A DNA stretch of 64,000 bases from positions 1,534,373 to 1,598,372 of the forward strand of contig JACJWZ010000001.1 in assembly GCA_020636895.1 (NCBI GenBank). Reading direction: 5' to 3'. The notes beneath the pieces are model-generated. The model was given only the letters and a program-made list of their open reading frames with translations, searched no databases and was not told where the DNA came from. Within the stretch, counting starts at the first letter, position 1. Each line of letters starts with the position of its first letter. This document shows positions 26,525 through 36,565 of the stretch, piece by piece. This DNA is from Thermoleophilales bacterium. GTDB lineage: Bacteria; Actinomycetota; Thermoleophilia; Solirubrobacterales; 70-9. The position numbers were made by a program, and so were the translations under genes.

Positions 26525-26569
26525 TGAGATCGACGAATCGGCCATACGGCGGCCCAAATGTCGATCTCA
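26525..26569. repeat. Perfect 10-bp inverted repeat between gpmI and tgt
   Basis: TGAGATCGAC and GTCGATCTCA enclose a 25-base loop. The element is 43 bases past the gpmI stop and about 42 bases upstream of the tgt ATG on the same strand. It could terminate the glycolytic operon or be an operator for tgt. Confidence 0.6.
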
Positions 26570-26612
26570 CCCCGGCGAGGACCGGGGCGGGCGGTTCCCG
26601 AACCCCGGAGCG

Positions 26613-28178
26613 CTACTCGACGAGCGTCTTGCCCGTCATCCCCGCGGGCTGCTCGATCCCGAGCAGGTCGAGCGCCGTCGGCGAGACGTCGGCGAGGATG
26701 CCGCCGGTGCGGAGCTCGAGCCCCTCGGCGGTGACGATCAGCGGCACCGGGTTGGTCGTGTGCGCGGTGTTCGGGGAGCCGTCTGGCTCGCGCATGTGCT
26801 CGGCATTGCCGTGGTCGGCGGTGACGATGCAGGCGCCGCCGCCTCCAAGGACGGTCGTAAGCACCCGCCGCAGACAGCCGTCGACGGTCTCGATCGCCCT
26901 CACGGCCGCATCGACGTCACCGGTGTGGCCGACCATGTCGGGGTTTGCGAAGTTGATGATCCCGAAGCGGAAGGGGTCGCCGGAGTCGAGGCCTGCCTGC
27001 CACTCGCCGCAGAAGGCGTCGGCAGCGGCAGCGGCGCTCATCTCAGGTTTGAAGTCGTAGGTGGGAACGTCGCGGGGGGAGTCGACGAGGCGCCGCTCCT
27101 CCCCACCCCAGACCTGCTCCCGGCCACCGTTGAAGAAATACGTGACGTGCGCGTACTTCTCGGTCTCGGCGACGTGGAGCTGGCGGCCGCCCGCTTCGCT
27201 GACGACCGCGGCGATCGTCGTGTCGGGCTCGCGCGGCGGGAAGGCGACCGGGTAGGTCCACTCCTCCCGATAGCTGGCCATCGTCGTCACCTCGACGTCG
27301 GGGACGACGCCGCGCTGGAAGTCGCCGAAGCCCGGATCGCCGAGCGCGGCGACGATCTCGCGCATTCGGTCCGGTCGGAAGTTGAAGCAGACGACGACGT
27401 CGCCCGACGCCATCCCGTCGTAGTCGCCGATCACCGTCGGCACGATGAATTCGTCGGTCACATCGGCCTCGTACGAGGCCGCGATCGCCGCGGCGGCGGC
27501 CTCGGCGTGCTCGCCCTCCGCGTGCACGATCGCGTCGTAGGCGAGCTGGATCCGGTCCCAGCGCTTGTCGCGGTCCATGGCGTAGTAGCGGCCGCTGATC
27601 GTTCCGACGCGACCCGCGGAGCGGAGCCAGCGCTCCACCTCCTCCATGTACTTCGCGCCCCCGGTCGGGCTCGTGTCGCGCCCGTCGGTGAACGCGTGCA
27701 GGACGAGGTCGGGCACGCCCTCGTTCGCAGCCAGCTCGATGCACGCCTCGATGTGCTCCCAGCCGGAGTGGACGCCGCCGTCGGAGACGAGGCCCATCAG
27801 GTGCAGGCGCCCGCGCGCCGAGGAGCGCGCCTTCTCGCAGGCGGCGACCAGCACGTCGTTGTCGAAGAAGCTGCCGTCGGCGATCGCGTCGTCGATCCGC
27901 GCCAGGTCCTGCTTGACGACGGAGCCGGCACCGAGGTTGAGATGCCCGACCTCGGAGTTCCCCATCTGCCCCGGAGGCAGGCCGACGTCGCGGCCCGATG
28001 CCGACAGCGTCGTGTGCGGGAAGCGGGACCAGATCTCGTCGAAGGTCGGGGTGTCGGCCTGCGCGACCGCGTTGCCGGGGCCGGGATCGGCGAGCCCCCA
28101 GCCGTCGAGGATGATCACCGCCGCCGAACCGACGGGAACGGACTCCGGCGCCGCCGGCAGCTCGGCCCGATCTGCCAT
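26613..28178 (-). CDS. gpmI: 2,3-bisphosphoglycerate-independent phosphoglycerate mutase
   Basis: Interconverts 3- and 2-phosphoglycerate with two Mn ions. The 521-aa protein has VIILDGWGLAD at the start, the phosphoserine loop GQMGNSEVGHLNLGAG, the substrate motifs FTDGRDTSP and SGRYYAMDRD, and the C-terminal metal site TADHGNAEHM. ATG 28178 overlaps the last base of the tpiA stop (TGATG). It forms the end of a gap-pgk-tpiA-gpmI run. Confidence 0.96.
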   Translation of the reverse strand: MADRAELPAAPESVPVGSAAVIILDGWGLADPGPGNAVAQADTPTFDEIWSRFPHTTLSASGRDVGLPPGQMGNSEVGHLNLGAGSVVKQDLARIDDAIADGSFFDNDVLVAACEKARSSARGRLHLMGLVSDGGVHSGWEHIEACIELAANEGVPDLVLHAFTDGRDTSPTGGAKYMEEVERWLRSAGRVGTISGRYYAMDRDKRWDRIQLAYDAIVHAEGEHAEAAAAAIAASYEADVTDEFIVPTVIGDYDGMASGDVVVCFNFRPDRMREIVAALGDPGFGDFQRGVVPDVEVTTMASYREEWTYPVAFPPREPDTTIAAVVSEAGGRQLHVAETEKYAHVTYFFNGGREQVWGGEERRLVDSPRDVPTYDFKPEMSAAAAADAFCGEWQAGLDSGDPFRFGIINFANPDMVGHTGDVDAAVRAIETVDGCLRRVLTTVLGGGGACIVTADHGNAEHMREPDGSPNTAHTTNPVPLIVTAEGLELRTGGILADVSPTALDLLGIEQPAGMTGKTLVE

Positions 28179-28930
28179 CAGGCGGCCATCACGATCGCTG
28201 CGAAGTCGCCGGGGTCGAGGCTCGCGCCGCCGACGAGGGCACCGTCGATCTCCTCGCGACCGAGGAGATCGGCGGCGTTCGCGGGCTTGACCGAACCCCC
28301 GTAGAGGATCCTGATCGCCTGGCCCGCCGCCTCGCTGCGGGCGGACACGAGCGAGCGGATGAAGCCGCACGCGTCCTCAGCCTCCTCCGGCGTCGCGGTC
28401 TTGCCCGTGCCGATCGCCCAGATCGGCTCGTAGGCGATGACGACTTCGCCGAGCCGCGCCTCGGGCACGCGGGACAGGCCCGCGTCGACCTGGCGCCGCA
28501 GGACACGGTCGGTGTCGTCGCGCTCGCGCTCCTCCTCGCTCTCGCCGACGCAGAAGATCGGCAGCAGGCCGTTCTCCAGCGCCACGGGGACCTTGCGCGA
28601 GAGCGCCTCGTCGGTCTCGCCGAATAGCTGCCGGCGCTCGGAGTGCCCGAGCACGACGGCGAGAGCACCCGCATCGAGCAGCATCGCGGCCGAGACCTCC
28701 CCGGTGAAGGCGCCGTCGGGCTCGAAATGCATGTTCTGCGCGGCGACCTCGACCTCACCGCCCTTCGTCGCCTCGACGACCGTGTTCAGGGCGAGGAACG
28801 GCGGGCAGATCACGACCTGCGCGCCCACGTCGCAGATCCGCGGGAGCAGCGCGTTGCAGAACTCCTCCGCCTCCTCGATCGACTTGTTCATCTTCCAATT
28901 GGCCGCGATCACCGGCCGCCGCTCGCTCAT
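28178..28930 (-). CDS. tpiA: Triosephosphate isomerase
   Basis: Interconverts dihydroxyacetone phosphate and glyceraldehyde-3-phosphate. The 250-aa barrel has AANWKMNK (substrate Lys), the electrophilic His in LGHSERRQLF, the catalytic Glu in AYEPIWAIGTGK and the phosphate loop ILYGGSVKPANA. All catalytic residues are present. It overlaps pgk by four bases (ATGA). Confidence 0.97.
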   Translation of the reverse strand: MSERRPVIAANWKMNKSIEEAEEFCNALLPRICDVGAQVVICPPFLALNTVVEATKGGEVEVAAQNMHFEPDGAFTGEVSAAMLLDAGALAVVLGHSERRQLFGETDEALSRKVPVALENGLLPIFCVGESEEERERDDTDRVLRRQVDAGLSRVPEARLGEVVIAYEPIWAIGTGKTATPEEAEDACGFIRSLVSARSEAAGQAIRILYGGSVKPANAADLLGREEIDGALVGGASLDPGDFAAIVMAA

Positions 28931-30165
28931 CCCGCGTTCCCTTCAGCGTTGTCGGTGGTCTTGGTCTGGGTGTCTTCCGCGTCGTCGAGCGCCTCCACGC
29001 CCGGAAGCTTCTTGCCCTCGATCAGCTCGAGCGAGGCGCCGCCGCCCGTCGACAGCCAATCGACCTCGTCGGCGAGGCCGAACTGGGCGAGCGCCGCGCC
29101 CGAGTCGCCGCCGCCGACCACCGTGGTCGCCTCGGTCGCCGCCATCGCCTCGGCGACGCGGCGGGTGCCGGCGGCGAACGGCGCCAGCTCGAAGGCGCCC
29201 ATCGGTCCGTTCCAGAACACGGTGCCGGCTGACTCGATCGCCTCCGCATAGCGCTCGGCGCTGCGCGGGCCGATGTCGAGGCCCATCATCCCGTCGGGAA
29301 CCTCCACCCCATCGAGATCCACCGGCTCGGTTTCGGGGGAGAACTCGGCACCGAGCACCAAGTCGGTCGGCAGGACGAGCTCGCAACCGGAGGACTTCGC
29401 GGTCTCGAGCGCGCGGGCGGCGAGCTCGACGCCCTCCCCCTCCTCGACCAGCGAGTCGCCGGTCGCGATGCCCTGCGCCCGGAAGAAGCTGAAGCACATC
29501 GCGCCGCCGATCAGCAGCGTGTCGGCGATCTCGAGGAAGCGATCGATGACCTCGATCTTGTCGCTGACCTTGGCACCGCCGACCACGACGACGAGCGGCC
29601 GCTTCGGATCTTCGAGAACCGCCCCGAGCTCGTTCAGCTCGCGCTCGAGCAGAAGCCCGGCGTAGGAGGGCAGGTCGGCGGCGACTCCGGCGGTGCTGGC
29701 GTGAGCGCGATGCGCCGCGCCGAACGCATCGTTGACGTAGACGTCGGCGAGCGCCGCCAGACCCCTCGCGAGGTCGGGGTCGTTCTTCTTCTCCCCCTCC
29801 TCCCAGCGGGTGTTCTCGAGCAGCAGGACCTCGCCGTCGGCCAGGCTCGCGGCTTCGGCCTCGACCTCGGGACCGACGACGTCGGGCGCCAGCTTCACGG
29901 CGGCTCCGAGCAGCTCGCCCAGCCGCTTCGCGACCGGCGCCATCGAGAGCGACTCGTCGCGGCCCTTCGGCCTCCCGAGGTGCGAGCAGAGCACGATCCG
30001 CGCCCCGCGCTCCCGCAGCAGCTCGATCGTCGGCAGGGCAGCCCTGATCCGGGTGTCGTCGCCTACCTCGCCGTCGTGCAGCGGAACGTTGAGGTCGGCG
30101 CGCACCAGCACGGTGCGGCCGCCGACCTCGGCGTCGCGGACCGACGCCTTGCTGAATCCGGCCAC
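28927..30165 (-). CDS. pgk: Phosphoglycerate kinase
   Basis: Makes ATP from 1,3-bisphosphoglycerate. It shows VLVRADLNVPL near the N-terminus, LCSHLGRPKG, the hinge region VVVGGAKVSDKI and the nucleotide site TTVVGGGDSGAAL. GTG 30165 gives 412 aa with the usual short N-terminus (VAGFSKASVRDAEV); the longer open frame to 30252 is not conserved-looking. The C-terminal end carries about 15 extra Asp/Thr-rich residues. It lies 38 bases after gap. Confidence 0.96.
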   Translation of the reverse strand: MAGFSKASVRDAEVGGRTVLVRADLNVPLHDGEVGDDTRIRAALPTIELLRERGARIVLCSHLGRPKGRDESLSMAPVAKRLGELLGAAVKLAPDVVGPEVEAEAASLADGEVLLLENTRWEEGEKKNDPDLARGLAALADVYVNDAFGAAHRAHASTAGVAADLPSYAGLLLERELNELGAVLEDPKRPLVVVVGGAKVSDKIEVIDRFLEIADTLLIGGAMCFSFFRAQGIATGDSLVEEGEGVELAARALETAKSSGCELVLPTDLVLGAEFSPETEPVDLDGVEVPDGMMGLDIGPRSAERYAEAIESAGTVFWNGPMGAFELAPFAAGTRRVAEAMAATEATTVVGGGDSGAALAQFGLADEVDWLSTGGGASLELIEGKKLPGVEALDDAEDTQTKTTDNAEGNAG

Positions 30166-30203
30166 AGGGCTATCCGGCTCGCCAGCTCTCGCCCGGCGCG
30201 GTC

Positions 30204-31202
<999 letters not shown>

Positions 31203-31350
31203 TTTGCCTCCTGGGTTGGGGTTGGAGAGAACGCGTGAGGAGAGCCGCGGGGCGTCCCGCGGTGAGGTTCCAGCTTATGGGGAGACCGCGGTCACGGGCA
31301 TCGTGGGCCGATACGGATACGCGGCGTCCCGGGCAGCTGCTCCGCTTCGC

Positions 31351-32121
31351 TCAGCCGCGGCGAGGAGACCAGCTGAAGAACTTGACCGTGATCAGCACCC
31401 CCGCGACGCCCCATAGCGCCACGTTGAGGAGGTTCCCCCACTCGAACCCGGCGCCGACCGTGTTCGGGTCGAACACGGTCAGGCAGGACTGGAAGAAGTG
31501 CCGGATCGGGAAGTGGTCGGCGATGTTGAGGACGCCGTCGGGCAGCTCCGACTCGGGGACGAAGACGCCCGAGAGGAAGTAGAGCGGCAGGACGACGAAG
31601 TTCGTGATCGGCGGCGCCGCCTCCTCACTCGGGATGGCGCAGCTCAGCGCGAGGCCCAGGGAGCAGAACGAGAAGGTCCCGACGATGAGCGTCACGAGCA
31701 GGGCCGGGATCGTCTCTGTCGGGATCGGGACGCCATAGAGGAAGTGGCCGATGGCCGTAACGAGCACCACCATCACCAACGAGACGACGAACGCGTTGCA
31801 GACGCGCCCGCCGATGTAGGCCCAGGTGGGCAGCGGGGTGCCGCGGAGGCGCTTCAGGCGGCCGCTTTCGCGCATCTCGACGACGCGCATCGCGACGTTG
31901 ACCAGCGTCGCGGAGACGACCGCGAGCGTGATGATCCCCGGCACGTAGTAGGTCGATGCCTTGATCCCGAGCCCGTCGATCTCGCCGTCGCCGAAGAGCG
32001 AGGCGAACAGGACGAGGAAGATGACCGGGAACATGACCGTGAAGAACACGGCCGGGGGCGAGCGCCAGAAGACCTTCTGCTCGTAGCGGAACTGGTGCAG
32101 GACGAGGGCGGGCGCGCTCAC
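31351..32121 (-). CDS. ABC-2 type exporter permease (DrrB-like)
   Basis: A 256-aa membrane protein with about six transmembrane segments; first segment PPAVFFTVMFPVIFLVLF, last VALWGVAGVLITVKFF. The cytoplasmic loop RVVEMRESGRLKRLRGTPLP is the typical coupling region of ABC-2 permeases. The GTG at 32121 overlaps the ATPase stop (GTGA), giving a two-gene exporter. The substrate cannot be assigned; drug and lipid exporters share this layout. Confidence 0.88.
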   Translation of the reverse strand: MSAPALVLHQFRYEQKVFWRSPPAVFFTVMFPVIFLVLFASLFGDGEIDGLGIKASTYYVPGIITLAVVSATLVNVAMRVVEMRESGRLKRLRGTPLPTWAYIGGRVCNAFVVSLVMVVLVTAIGHFLYGVPIPTETIPALLVTLIVGTFSFCSLGLALSCAIPSEEAAPPITNFVVLPLYFLSGVFVPESELPDGVLNIADHFPIRHFFQSCLTVFDPNTVGAGFEWGNLLNVALWGVAGVLITVKFFSWSPRRG

Positions 32122-33044
32122 GGTCCTCCCTCCCCCCTCTCGCCGCCGGTCAGCTCCAGGTAGACGTCCTCGAGGCTCGGCTGAGCGACCTCGAGCCCCT
32201 CGAGCTGGAAGTCGTTGGCGAGCGCCCACGCGGTGAGCTGGTTGAGGCTTCGGGTCGGATCGGTCGTCCGCAGAACGACGAGGCCGCTCTCGCGCGACCA
32301 CTCGCCCCCGACGCTCTCCTCGAGGCCGGCCCCGGCGCCGTTCGCCGGCGCTTCGAAGCTGACCCTCGTGGCGGCGTTGCGGCGGCCGCCGAGGTCGTCG
32401 GGTGTGCCGGTCGCGATGATCGCGCCCTCGGAGATGACCGCGACGTGGTCGGCAAGCGCCTGCGCCTCGTCCATGTAGTGGGTGGTGAGCATCACGGTCT
32501 TGCCGAGCTCACGCAGGCCCTCGATCACCTTCCAGGCCTGCCGACGGGCCGAGGGATCGAACCCCGTCGTCGGTTCGTCCAGGAAAAGCAGCTCCGCATC
32601 GCCGATCAGGGCGACCGCGACATCGAGCCGGCGCTGCTGGCCGCCCGAGAGCCTGCCCGCCCGTTCGTCGGCCTTCTCGGCGAGCCCGACGAGCCCGATC
32701 GTCTCCTCAACCGAACGGGGGCGCTCGTAGTAGCCGGCGTACATCTCCAGCGTCTCGCGGACGGTCAGGAGTCCCTCCATGCGGCACTCCTGGAGCACGA
32801 ACCCGACCTTGGAGCGCCAGGCGCGATCGGCTCGAGCCGGGTCGACGCCGAGCACGCTGACCTCGCCGCCGTCGCGCTCGAGATAGCCCTCGAGGACGGA
32901 GACCGTCGTCGTCTTGCCGGCCCCGTTGGGACCGAGGAAGGCGAAGATCTCGCCCTCGGAGACCTCGAGATCGACCCCCTTGACCGCCTCCAGGTCCCCG
33001 TAGGAGACGCGCAGGCCGCTGACGCTGATTACCGGCTCGGGCAC
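32118..33044 (-). CDS. ABC exporter ATP-binding protein (DrrA-like)
   Basis: A 308-aa ATPase with Walker A FLGPNGAGKTTT, the Q-loop in GFVLQECRM, signature RLSGGQQRRLDVA, Walker B LLFLDEPTTG and the switch His in MLTTHYMDEA. The C-terminal 80 residues form the extension typical of DrrA/CcmA-like exporters. It is followed directly by its permease and starts ten bases after the uvrC stop, so all three could be cotranscribed. Confidence 0.93.
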   Translation of the reverse strand: MPEPVISVSGLRVSYGDLEAVKGVDLEVSEGEIFAFLGPNGAGKTTTVSVLEGYLERDGGEVSVLGVDPARADRAWRSKVGFVLQECRMEGLLTVRETLEMYAGYYERPRSVEETIGLVGLAEKADERAGRLSGGQQRRLDVAVALIGDAELLFLDEPTTGFDPSARRQAWKVIEGLRELGKTVMLTTHYMDEAQALADHVAVISEGAIIATGTPDDLGGRRNAATRVSFEAPANGAGAGLEESVGGEWSRESGLVVLRTTDPTRSLNQLTAWALANDFQLEGLEVAQPSLEDVYLELTGGERGEGGP

Positions 33045-33053
33045 GACCGCCGA

Positions 33054-34979
33054 TTATGAACGGGCGCCGCCGCCGGCCCGCTCCCCCGTCGGCGATGCCC
33101 CGGTCTTGTTGAGCTGCCGGTGGATGTCGCGGGCGAGCTTGCCGGGGATGCCCGGCACCGCCTCGAGCTCCTCGCGAGAGGCGTTGACGAAGCGCTCCGG
33201 TGAGCCGAAGTGGTTGAGCAGGGCGCGCTTGCGGGCGGGGCCGACGCCACGCAGGCCGTCGAGCACCGAACCCGTCATCGACTTGCCGCGCCGACGCCGG
33301 TGCAGGTCGAGAGCGAACCGGTGAGCCTCGTCGCGGACGCGCTGCAGGAGGCGCGAGGCCTCCGAATCAGCGGGGATCGGCAGCGGGTCGGATCGGCCCG
33401 GCACGTAGACCTCCTCCAGCCGCTTGGCGAGCGAGACGACCGTCGTCCCGCGCTCGATCAGCGGCGCCAGCGCCTTCGCCCCCGCCCCGAGCTGGCCCTT
33501 GCCGCCGTCGATCATGATCAGGCCGGGGAGGCTGGCGAAGCTCTCGTCGAGCTCGGCGTCGTGCGGCGAGCGCTCGCTCTCGCTCATGTAGCGGTCGAGG
33601 CGCCTCCTCAGCACCTCCTCCATCGACGCGAAGTCGTCGGGGCCGGACTCCTTCGAACGGCCACGGATGTTGAAGCGGCGGTAGTCGGACTTCTTCGGCG
33701 CGCCGCCCTCGAAGACGACCATGGAGGCGACGGTGTTCTCGGCGCCGAGGTTGGAGATGTCATAGCCCTCGATCCGGATCGGCACCTCGTCGAGACCGAG
33801 CGCCGCGGCGAGCTCGTCGAGGGCCGCCGTCCGCTGGCGGCGCTGGCGCTCACGGCGCAGGCCCTCCTGGGCGAGGGCGAGCTGCGCGTTGCGCTGAGCC
33901 AGCTCGCGCAGCCGGCGCTTGTCGCCACGCTCAGCGGCCCGGACTTCGACCGCGGTCCCACGCCGTTCCCCGATCGCCTCCGCGAGCAGCTCCGTGCTCC
34001 CCGATAACTCCGGGCCGACGACGACGAGCGGCGGCACCGCCGGAGAGGCCTCGTAGTACTGGGCGACGAACTGCTCGGCGACCTCGGTGATGTCGCGCTC
34101 CCCCTGGTTGTCGAGGTAGAAGCCCTGGCGTTCGGCGAGGACGCCGTCGCGAACCTGGAACACCTGCGCGTTCGCATCGGTCCCCTCGACGGCGACGCCG
34201 ATCAGGTCCGCCGTCCCGACGCCCTCGCCGGCGACGCGCTGGCGCTCCATCAGCGAGCGGACGGCGGCGAGCCGGTCGCGGAACAGCGCAGCGCGCTCGA
34301 ACTCCTGCGCCTCGGCCGCCTCGTCCATCTTCCCCTCGAGGTCCCGCTCGACGTCGCGATAGCGACCGGAGAGGAAGCGCCGGATCGCGTCGATGTTGCG
34401 GCGGTACTCCTCGGCATCGACGTAGCCGACGCAGGGGGCCCCGCAACGCTTGATGTAGTAGTCGAGGCAGGGGACGCCCGAGCGCCTGCCCGGCTCGGCG
34501 CCGACGCAGGTCCGGTACTGGAAGAGCTTGCCGAGCAGCTCGAGGGTCTCGCGAACCCGGCGGGCGTTCGCGTAGGGGCCGAAGTAGGCGCGGCTGGGGC
34601 GGTGGCGCTCGCGGGTGAAGTAGACCCGCGGGAACTCCTCGTCGAGGCTGATCCCGATGTAGGGGTAGGACTTGTCGTCGCGCAGCTTCACGTTGAGCAC
34701 CGGGCGATGCCGCTTGATGAACTGCTGCTCGGCGATCAGCGCCTCGGCCTCGGTGTCGGTGACGAGGAAGTCGATCCGCTCGACTTCGTCGGCGAGCCTG
34801 CCGAGGGTCGAGCGGCTCGAGAAATGGGAGGCGACGCGCTTGCGGATCGACTTCGACTTGCCGACGTAGACGACCCTGTCGTCAGCGTCGTGGAAGACGT
34901 AGACACCGGGCGCGTCGGGCAGCCTCCGCCGCTGCTCCGCAATCGCATCGCGCCGCCGCTCACGCTCCTGCTCGGACAT
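33054..34979 (-). CDS. uvrC: Excinuclease ABC subunit C
   Basis: Makes both incisions in nucleotide-excision repair. The 641-aa protein has the GIY-YIG nuclease (APGVYVFHDADDRVVYVGKS, about 24-105), a Cys-containing segment (TCVGAEPGRRSGVPCLDYY), a UVR motif (about 195-230), the RNase H-like C-terminal nuclease (IEGYDISNLGAENTVASMVV and LIMIDGGKGQL) and a helix-hairpin-helix end (LRGVGPARKRALLNHFG). All domains are intact. Confidence 0.96.
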   Translation of the reverse strand: MSEQERERRRDAIAEQRRRLPDAPGVYVFHDADDRVVYVGKSKSIRKRVASHFSSRSTLGRLADEVERIDFLVTDTEAEALIAEQQFIKRHRPVLNVKLRDDKSYPYIGISLDEEFPRVYFTRERHRPSRAYFGPYANARRVRETLELLGKLFQYRTCVGAEPGRRSGVPCLDYYIKRCGAPCVGYVDAEEYRRNIDAIRRFLSGRYRDVERDLEGKMDEAAEAQEFERAALFRDRLAAVRSLMERQRVAGEGVGTADLIGVAVEGTDANAQVFQVRDGVLAERQGFYLDNQGERDITEVAEQFVAQYYEASPAVPPLVVVGPELSGSTELLAEAIGERRGTAVEVRAAERGDKRRLRELAQRNAQLALAQEGLRRERQRRQRTAALDELAAALGLDEVPIRIEGYDISNLGAENTVASMVVFEGGAPKKSDYRRFNIRGRSKESGPDDFASMEEVLRRRLDRYMSESERSPHDAELDESFASLPGLIMIDGGKGQLGAGAKALAPLIERGTTVVSLAKRLEEVYVPGRSDPLPIPADSEASRLLQRVRDEAHRFALDLHRRRRGKSMTGSVLDGLRGVGPARKRALLNHFGSPERFVNASREELEAVPGIPGKLARDIHRQLNKTGASPTGERAGGGARS

Positions 34980-35059
34980 GCGTCAACTGTAGATAGGCGC
35001 CACCACGCACCCCGAAATAGACTCGTGCCGCCCGCCAACGCCACCGAGGAGAGGACCGG

Positions 35060-35896
35060 ATGAGCCCCGAAACGCAGATCCCGACAGCCGCGCAGCCGAC
35101 GCTGGAGACGATGCGACTGGAGATCGACGGCGATGTCGGGACGCTGACGCTCGATCGCCCCGACGACCTCAACGCGATGAGCCCGCAGATGATCGCCGAG
35201 TTCGCCGTGATTGCCCCGTGGCTGGCCGACCGGGCGCCGCTGCGTGCGCTGGTGATCACCGGCGCGGGCCGGGCGTTCTCGGCCGGCGGGGACGTCACCT
35301 GGTTTCGCAAGGGTCTCGAGGATCCCGACGCGGACCTGGTCGCCTCGGTGCGACAGGGCGCAGACGTCCTGCACCAGGCGATCGTCGACTTCAAGCGCAT
35401 CCCCTATCCGGTGATCGCCGCGGTCAACGGGCCCGCCGCGGGAGCCGGCTTCTCGCTCGCGCTTATGTGCGACATCCGGATCGCCTCGGATGCAGCCTTC
35501 TTCGCGGTCGCCTACGGCCGGATCGGCGCCTCCCCCGACGGGGGCATGACCTACTTCCTGCCGCGTGTGATCGGGCCGGCGAAGGCCGCGGAGCTGATGC
35601 TCGAGGATCCGAACATGACCGCGGCCGATGCGCACGAGCGCGGGCTCGTCTCGCAGGTGGTGCCCGCCGACGAGCTGCTCGACGTCGCGCAGGAGAAGGC
35701 GCGAACCCTCGGGGCGAAGGCCCCTCACTACGTGCGGATGGCGAAGTCGCTGATCTGGCAGAGCCTCGACAACTCGCTTGCCGATCACCTCCAGCTCGAG
35801 CGCCACGGAATCGCCGACAGCATGGGGACCGAGGATCTGAAGCACGGTGTCCCCGCTTTCTTCGCCGGCGAGCAACCGGTGTTCGAGGGCCGCTGA
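35060..35896 (+). CDS. Enoyl-CoA hydratase/isomerase family protein, probably an isomerase
   Basis: A 278-aa crotonase-fold protein. The oxyanion-hole segments are AFSAGGDVTWF and NGPAAGAGFSLALMCDIRIA. The two glutamates of true enoyl-CoA hydratases are absent: the GGCE position reads GFS, and the QPE position reads AVAY. The segment RIGASPDGGMTYFLPR keeps an aspartate at the place used by PaaG-like isomerases. I therefore expect a double-bond isomerase or related activity; the substrate is unknown. It diverges from uvrC and has no pathway neighbours. Confidence 0.85.
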   Translation: MSPETQIPTAAQPTLETMRLEIDGDVGTLTLDRPDDLNAMSPQMIAEFAVIAPWLADRAPLRALVITGAGRAFSAGGDVTWFRKGLEDPDADLVASVRQGADVLHQAIVDFKRIPYPVIAAVNGPAAGAGFSLALMCDIRIASDAAFFAVAYGRIGASPDGGMTYFLPRVIGPAKAAELMLEDPNMTAADAHERGLVSQVVPADELLDVAQEKARTLGAKAPHYVRMAKSLIWQSLDNSLADHLQLERHGIADSMGTEDLKHGVPAFFAGEQPVFEGR

Positions 35897-35965
35897 ACGT
35901 CGATTTCCGCCCCGGAGGGGGTCGCCGCCGCTAGAGTCGGCACGTACCCGCCACCGGAGGCCACC

Positions 35966-36397
35966 ATGACCAAGAAGTTGCTGATCCCGCTCCTCGCCCT
36001 GACCCTCGCCGGGTCGCTCCTCGCCGCGTGCGGCGGCGACGACGATGGAGGCACCACGATCACTGAGCCGTCCTCGACGGAGGCGACCACCACCGGTGGT
36101 GGCTCGTCCGGCTCAGGTGGAACCGTCGCCTTCTCCGCGAGCTCCGGCATCGCCTACGACGAGACGGATGTCAGCGCCGACGCGGGCTCCGACACGATCA
36201 CGTTCGAGAACGGCTCTGGCATCCCGCACGACGTGGTGATCGAGGACTCAGACGGCAACGAGGTCGCATCGACCGACGAGATCACCTCCGGCTCGACCGA
36301 GACGACCGCCGACCTCAAGGCCGGGACCTACACCTTCTACTGCTCCGTCGACAGCCACCGGGAGCAGGGCATGGAGGGCACCCTCACCGTCAAGTAG
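35966..36397 (+). CDS. Plastocyanin-like copper lipoprotein
   Basis: A 143-aa lipoprotein: signal peptide with lipobox LLAAC (Cys22), a Thr/Gly-rich linker, then a cupredoxin domain (about 50-143). A complete type-1 copper ligand set is visible: His88 in GIPHDV, Cys126 in FYCSVDSH, His131 and Met136. It is therefore probably a redox-active electron carrier tethered outside the membrane. No oxidase genes adjoin it. Its stop is followed by two palindromic repeats. Confidence 0.88.
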   Translation: MTKKLLIPLLALTLAGSLLAACGGDDDGGTTITEPSSTEATTTGGGSSGSGGTVAFSASSGIAYDETDVSADAGSDTITFENGSGIPHDVVIEDSDGNEVASTDEITSGSTETTADLKAGTYTFYCSVDSHREQGMEGTLTVK

Positions 36398-36415
36398 GAC
36401 GGCTCGCCGACTGCA

Positions 36416-36459
36416 TGGCGCTTTTTCCACCGATTGCGTGGAAAAGGCGCCACGCGTCT
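36416..36459. repeat. Dispersed palindromic repeat, copy 2
   Basis: Arms GGCGCTTTTTCCAC and GTGGAAAAGGCGCC pair over 14 bases with one mismatch, then the tail CACGCG. It is 19 bases past the copper protein stop. Confidence 0.8.
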
Positions 36460-36498
36460 GCTCATGAGGCGCGGCCGCCTCGCGGCCAGCCCGCTGCT

Positions 36499-36540
36499 TG
36501 GCGCTTTTCCACGGATAGCGTGGAAAAGCGCCACGCGCTG
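36499..36540. repeat. Dispersed palindromic repeat, copy 3
   Basis: A perfect 15-bp stem (TGGCGCTTTTCCACG and CGTGGAAAAGCGCCA) with a five-base loop, followed by CGCG. It is 26 bases before the MaoC gene stop, so copies 2 and 3 together fill the gap between convergent genes. Confidence 0.85.
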
Positions 36541-36565
36541 GCGGGAGCGCGGCGTCCCCGGGGCC

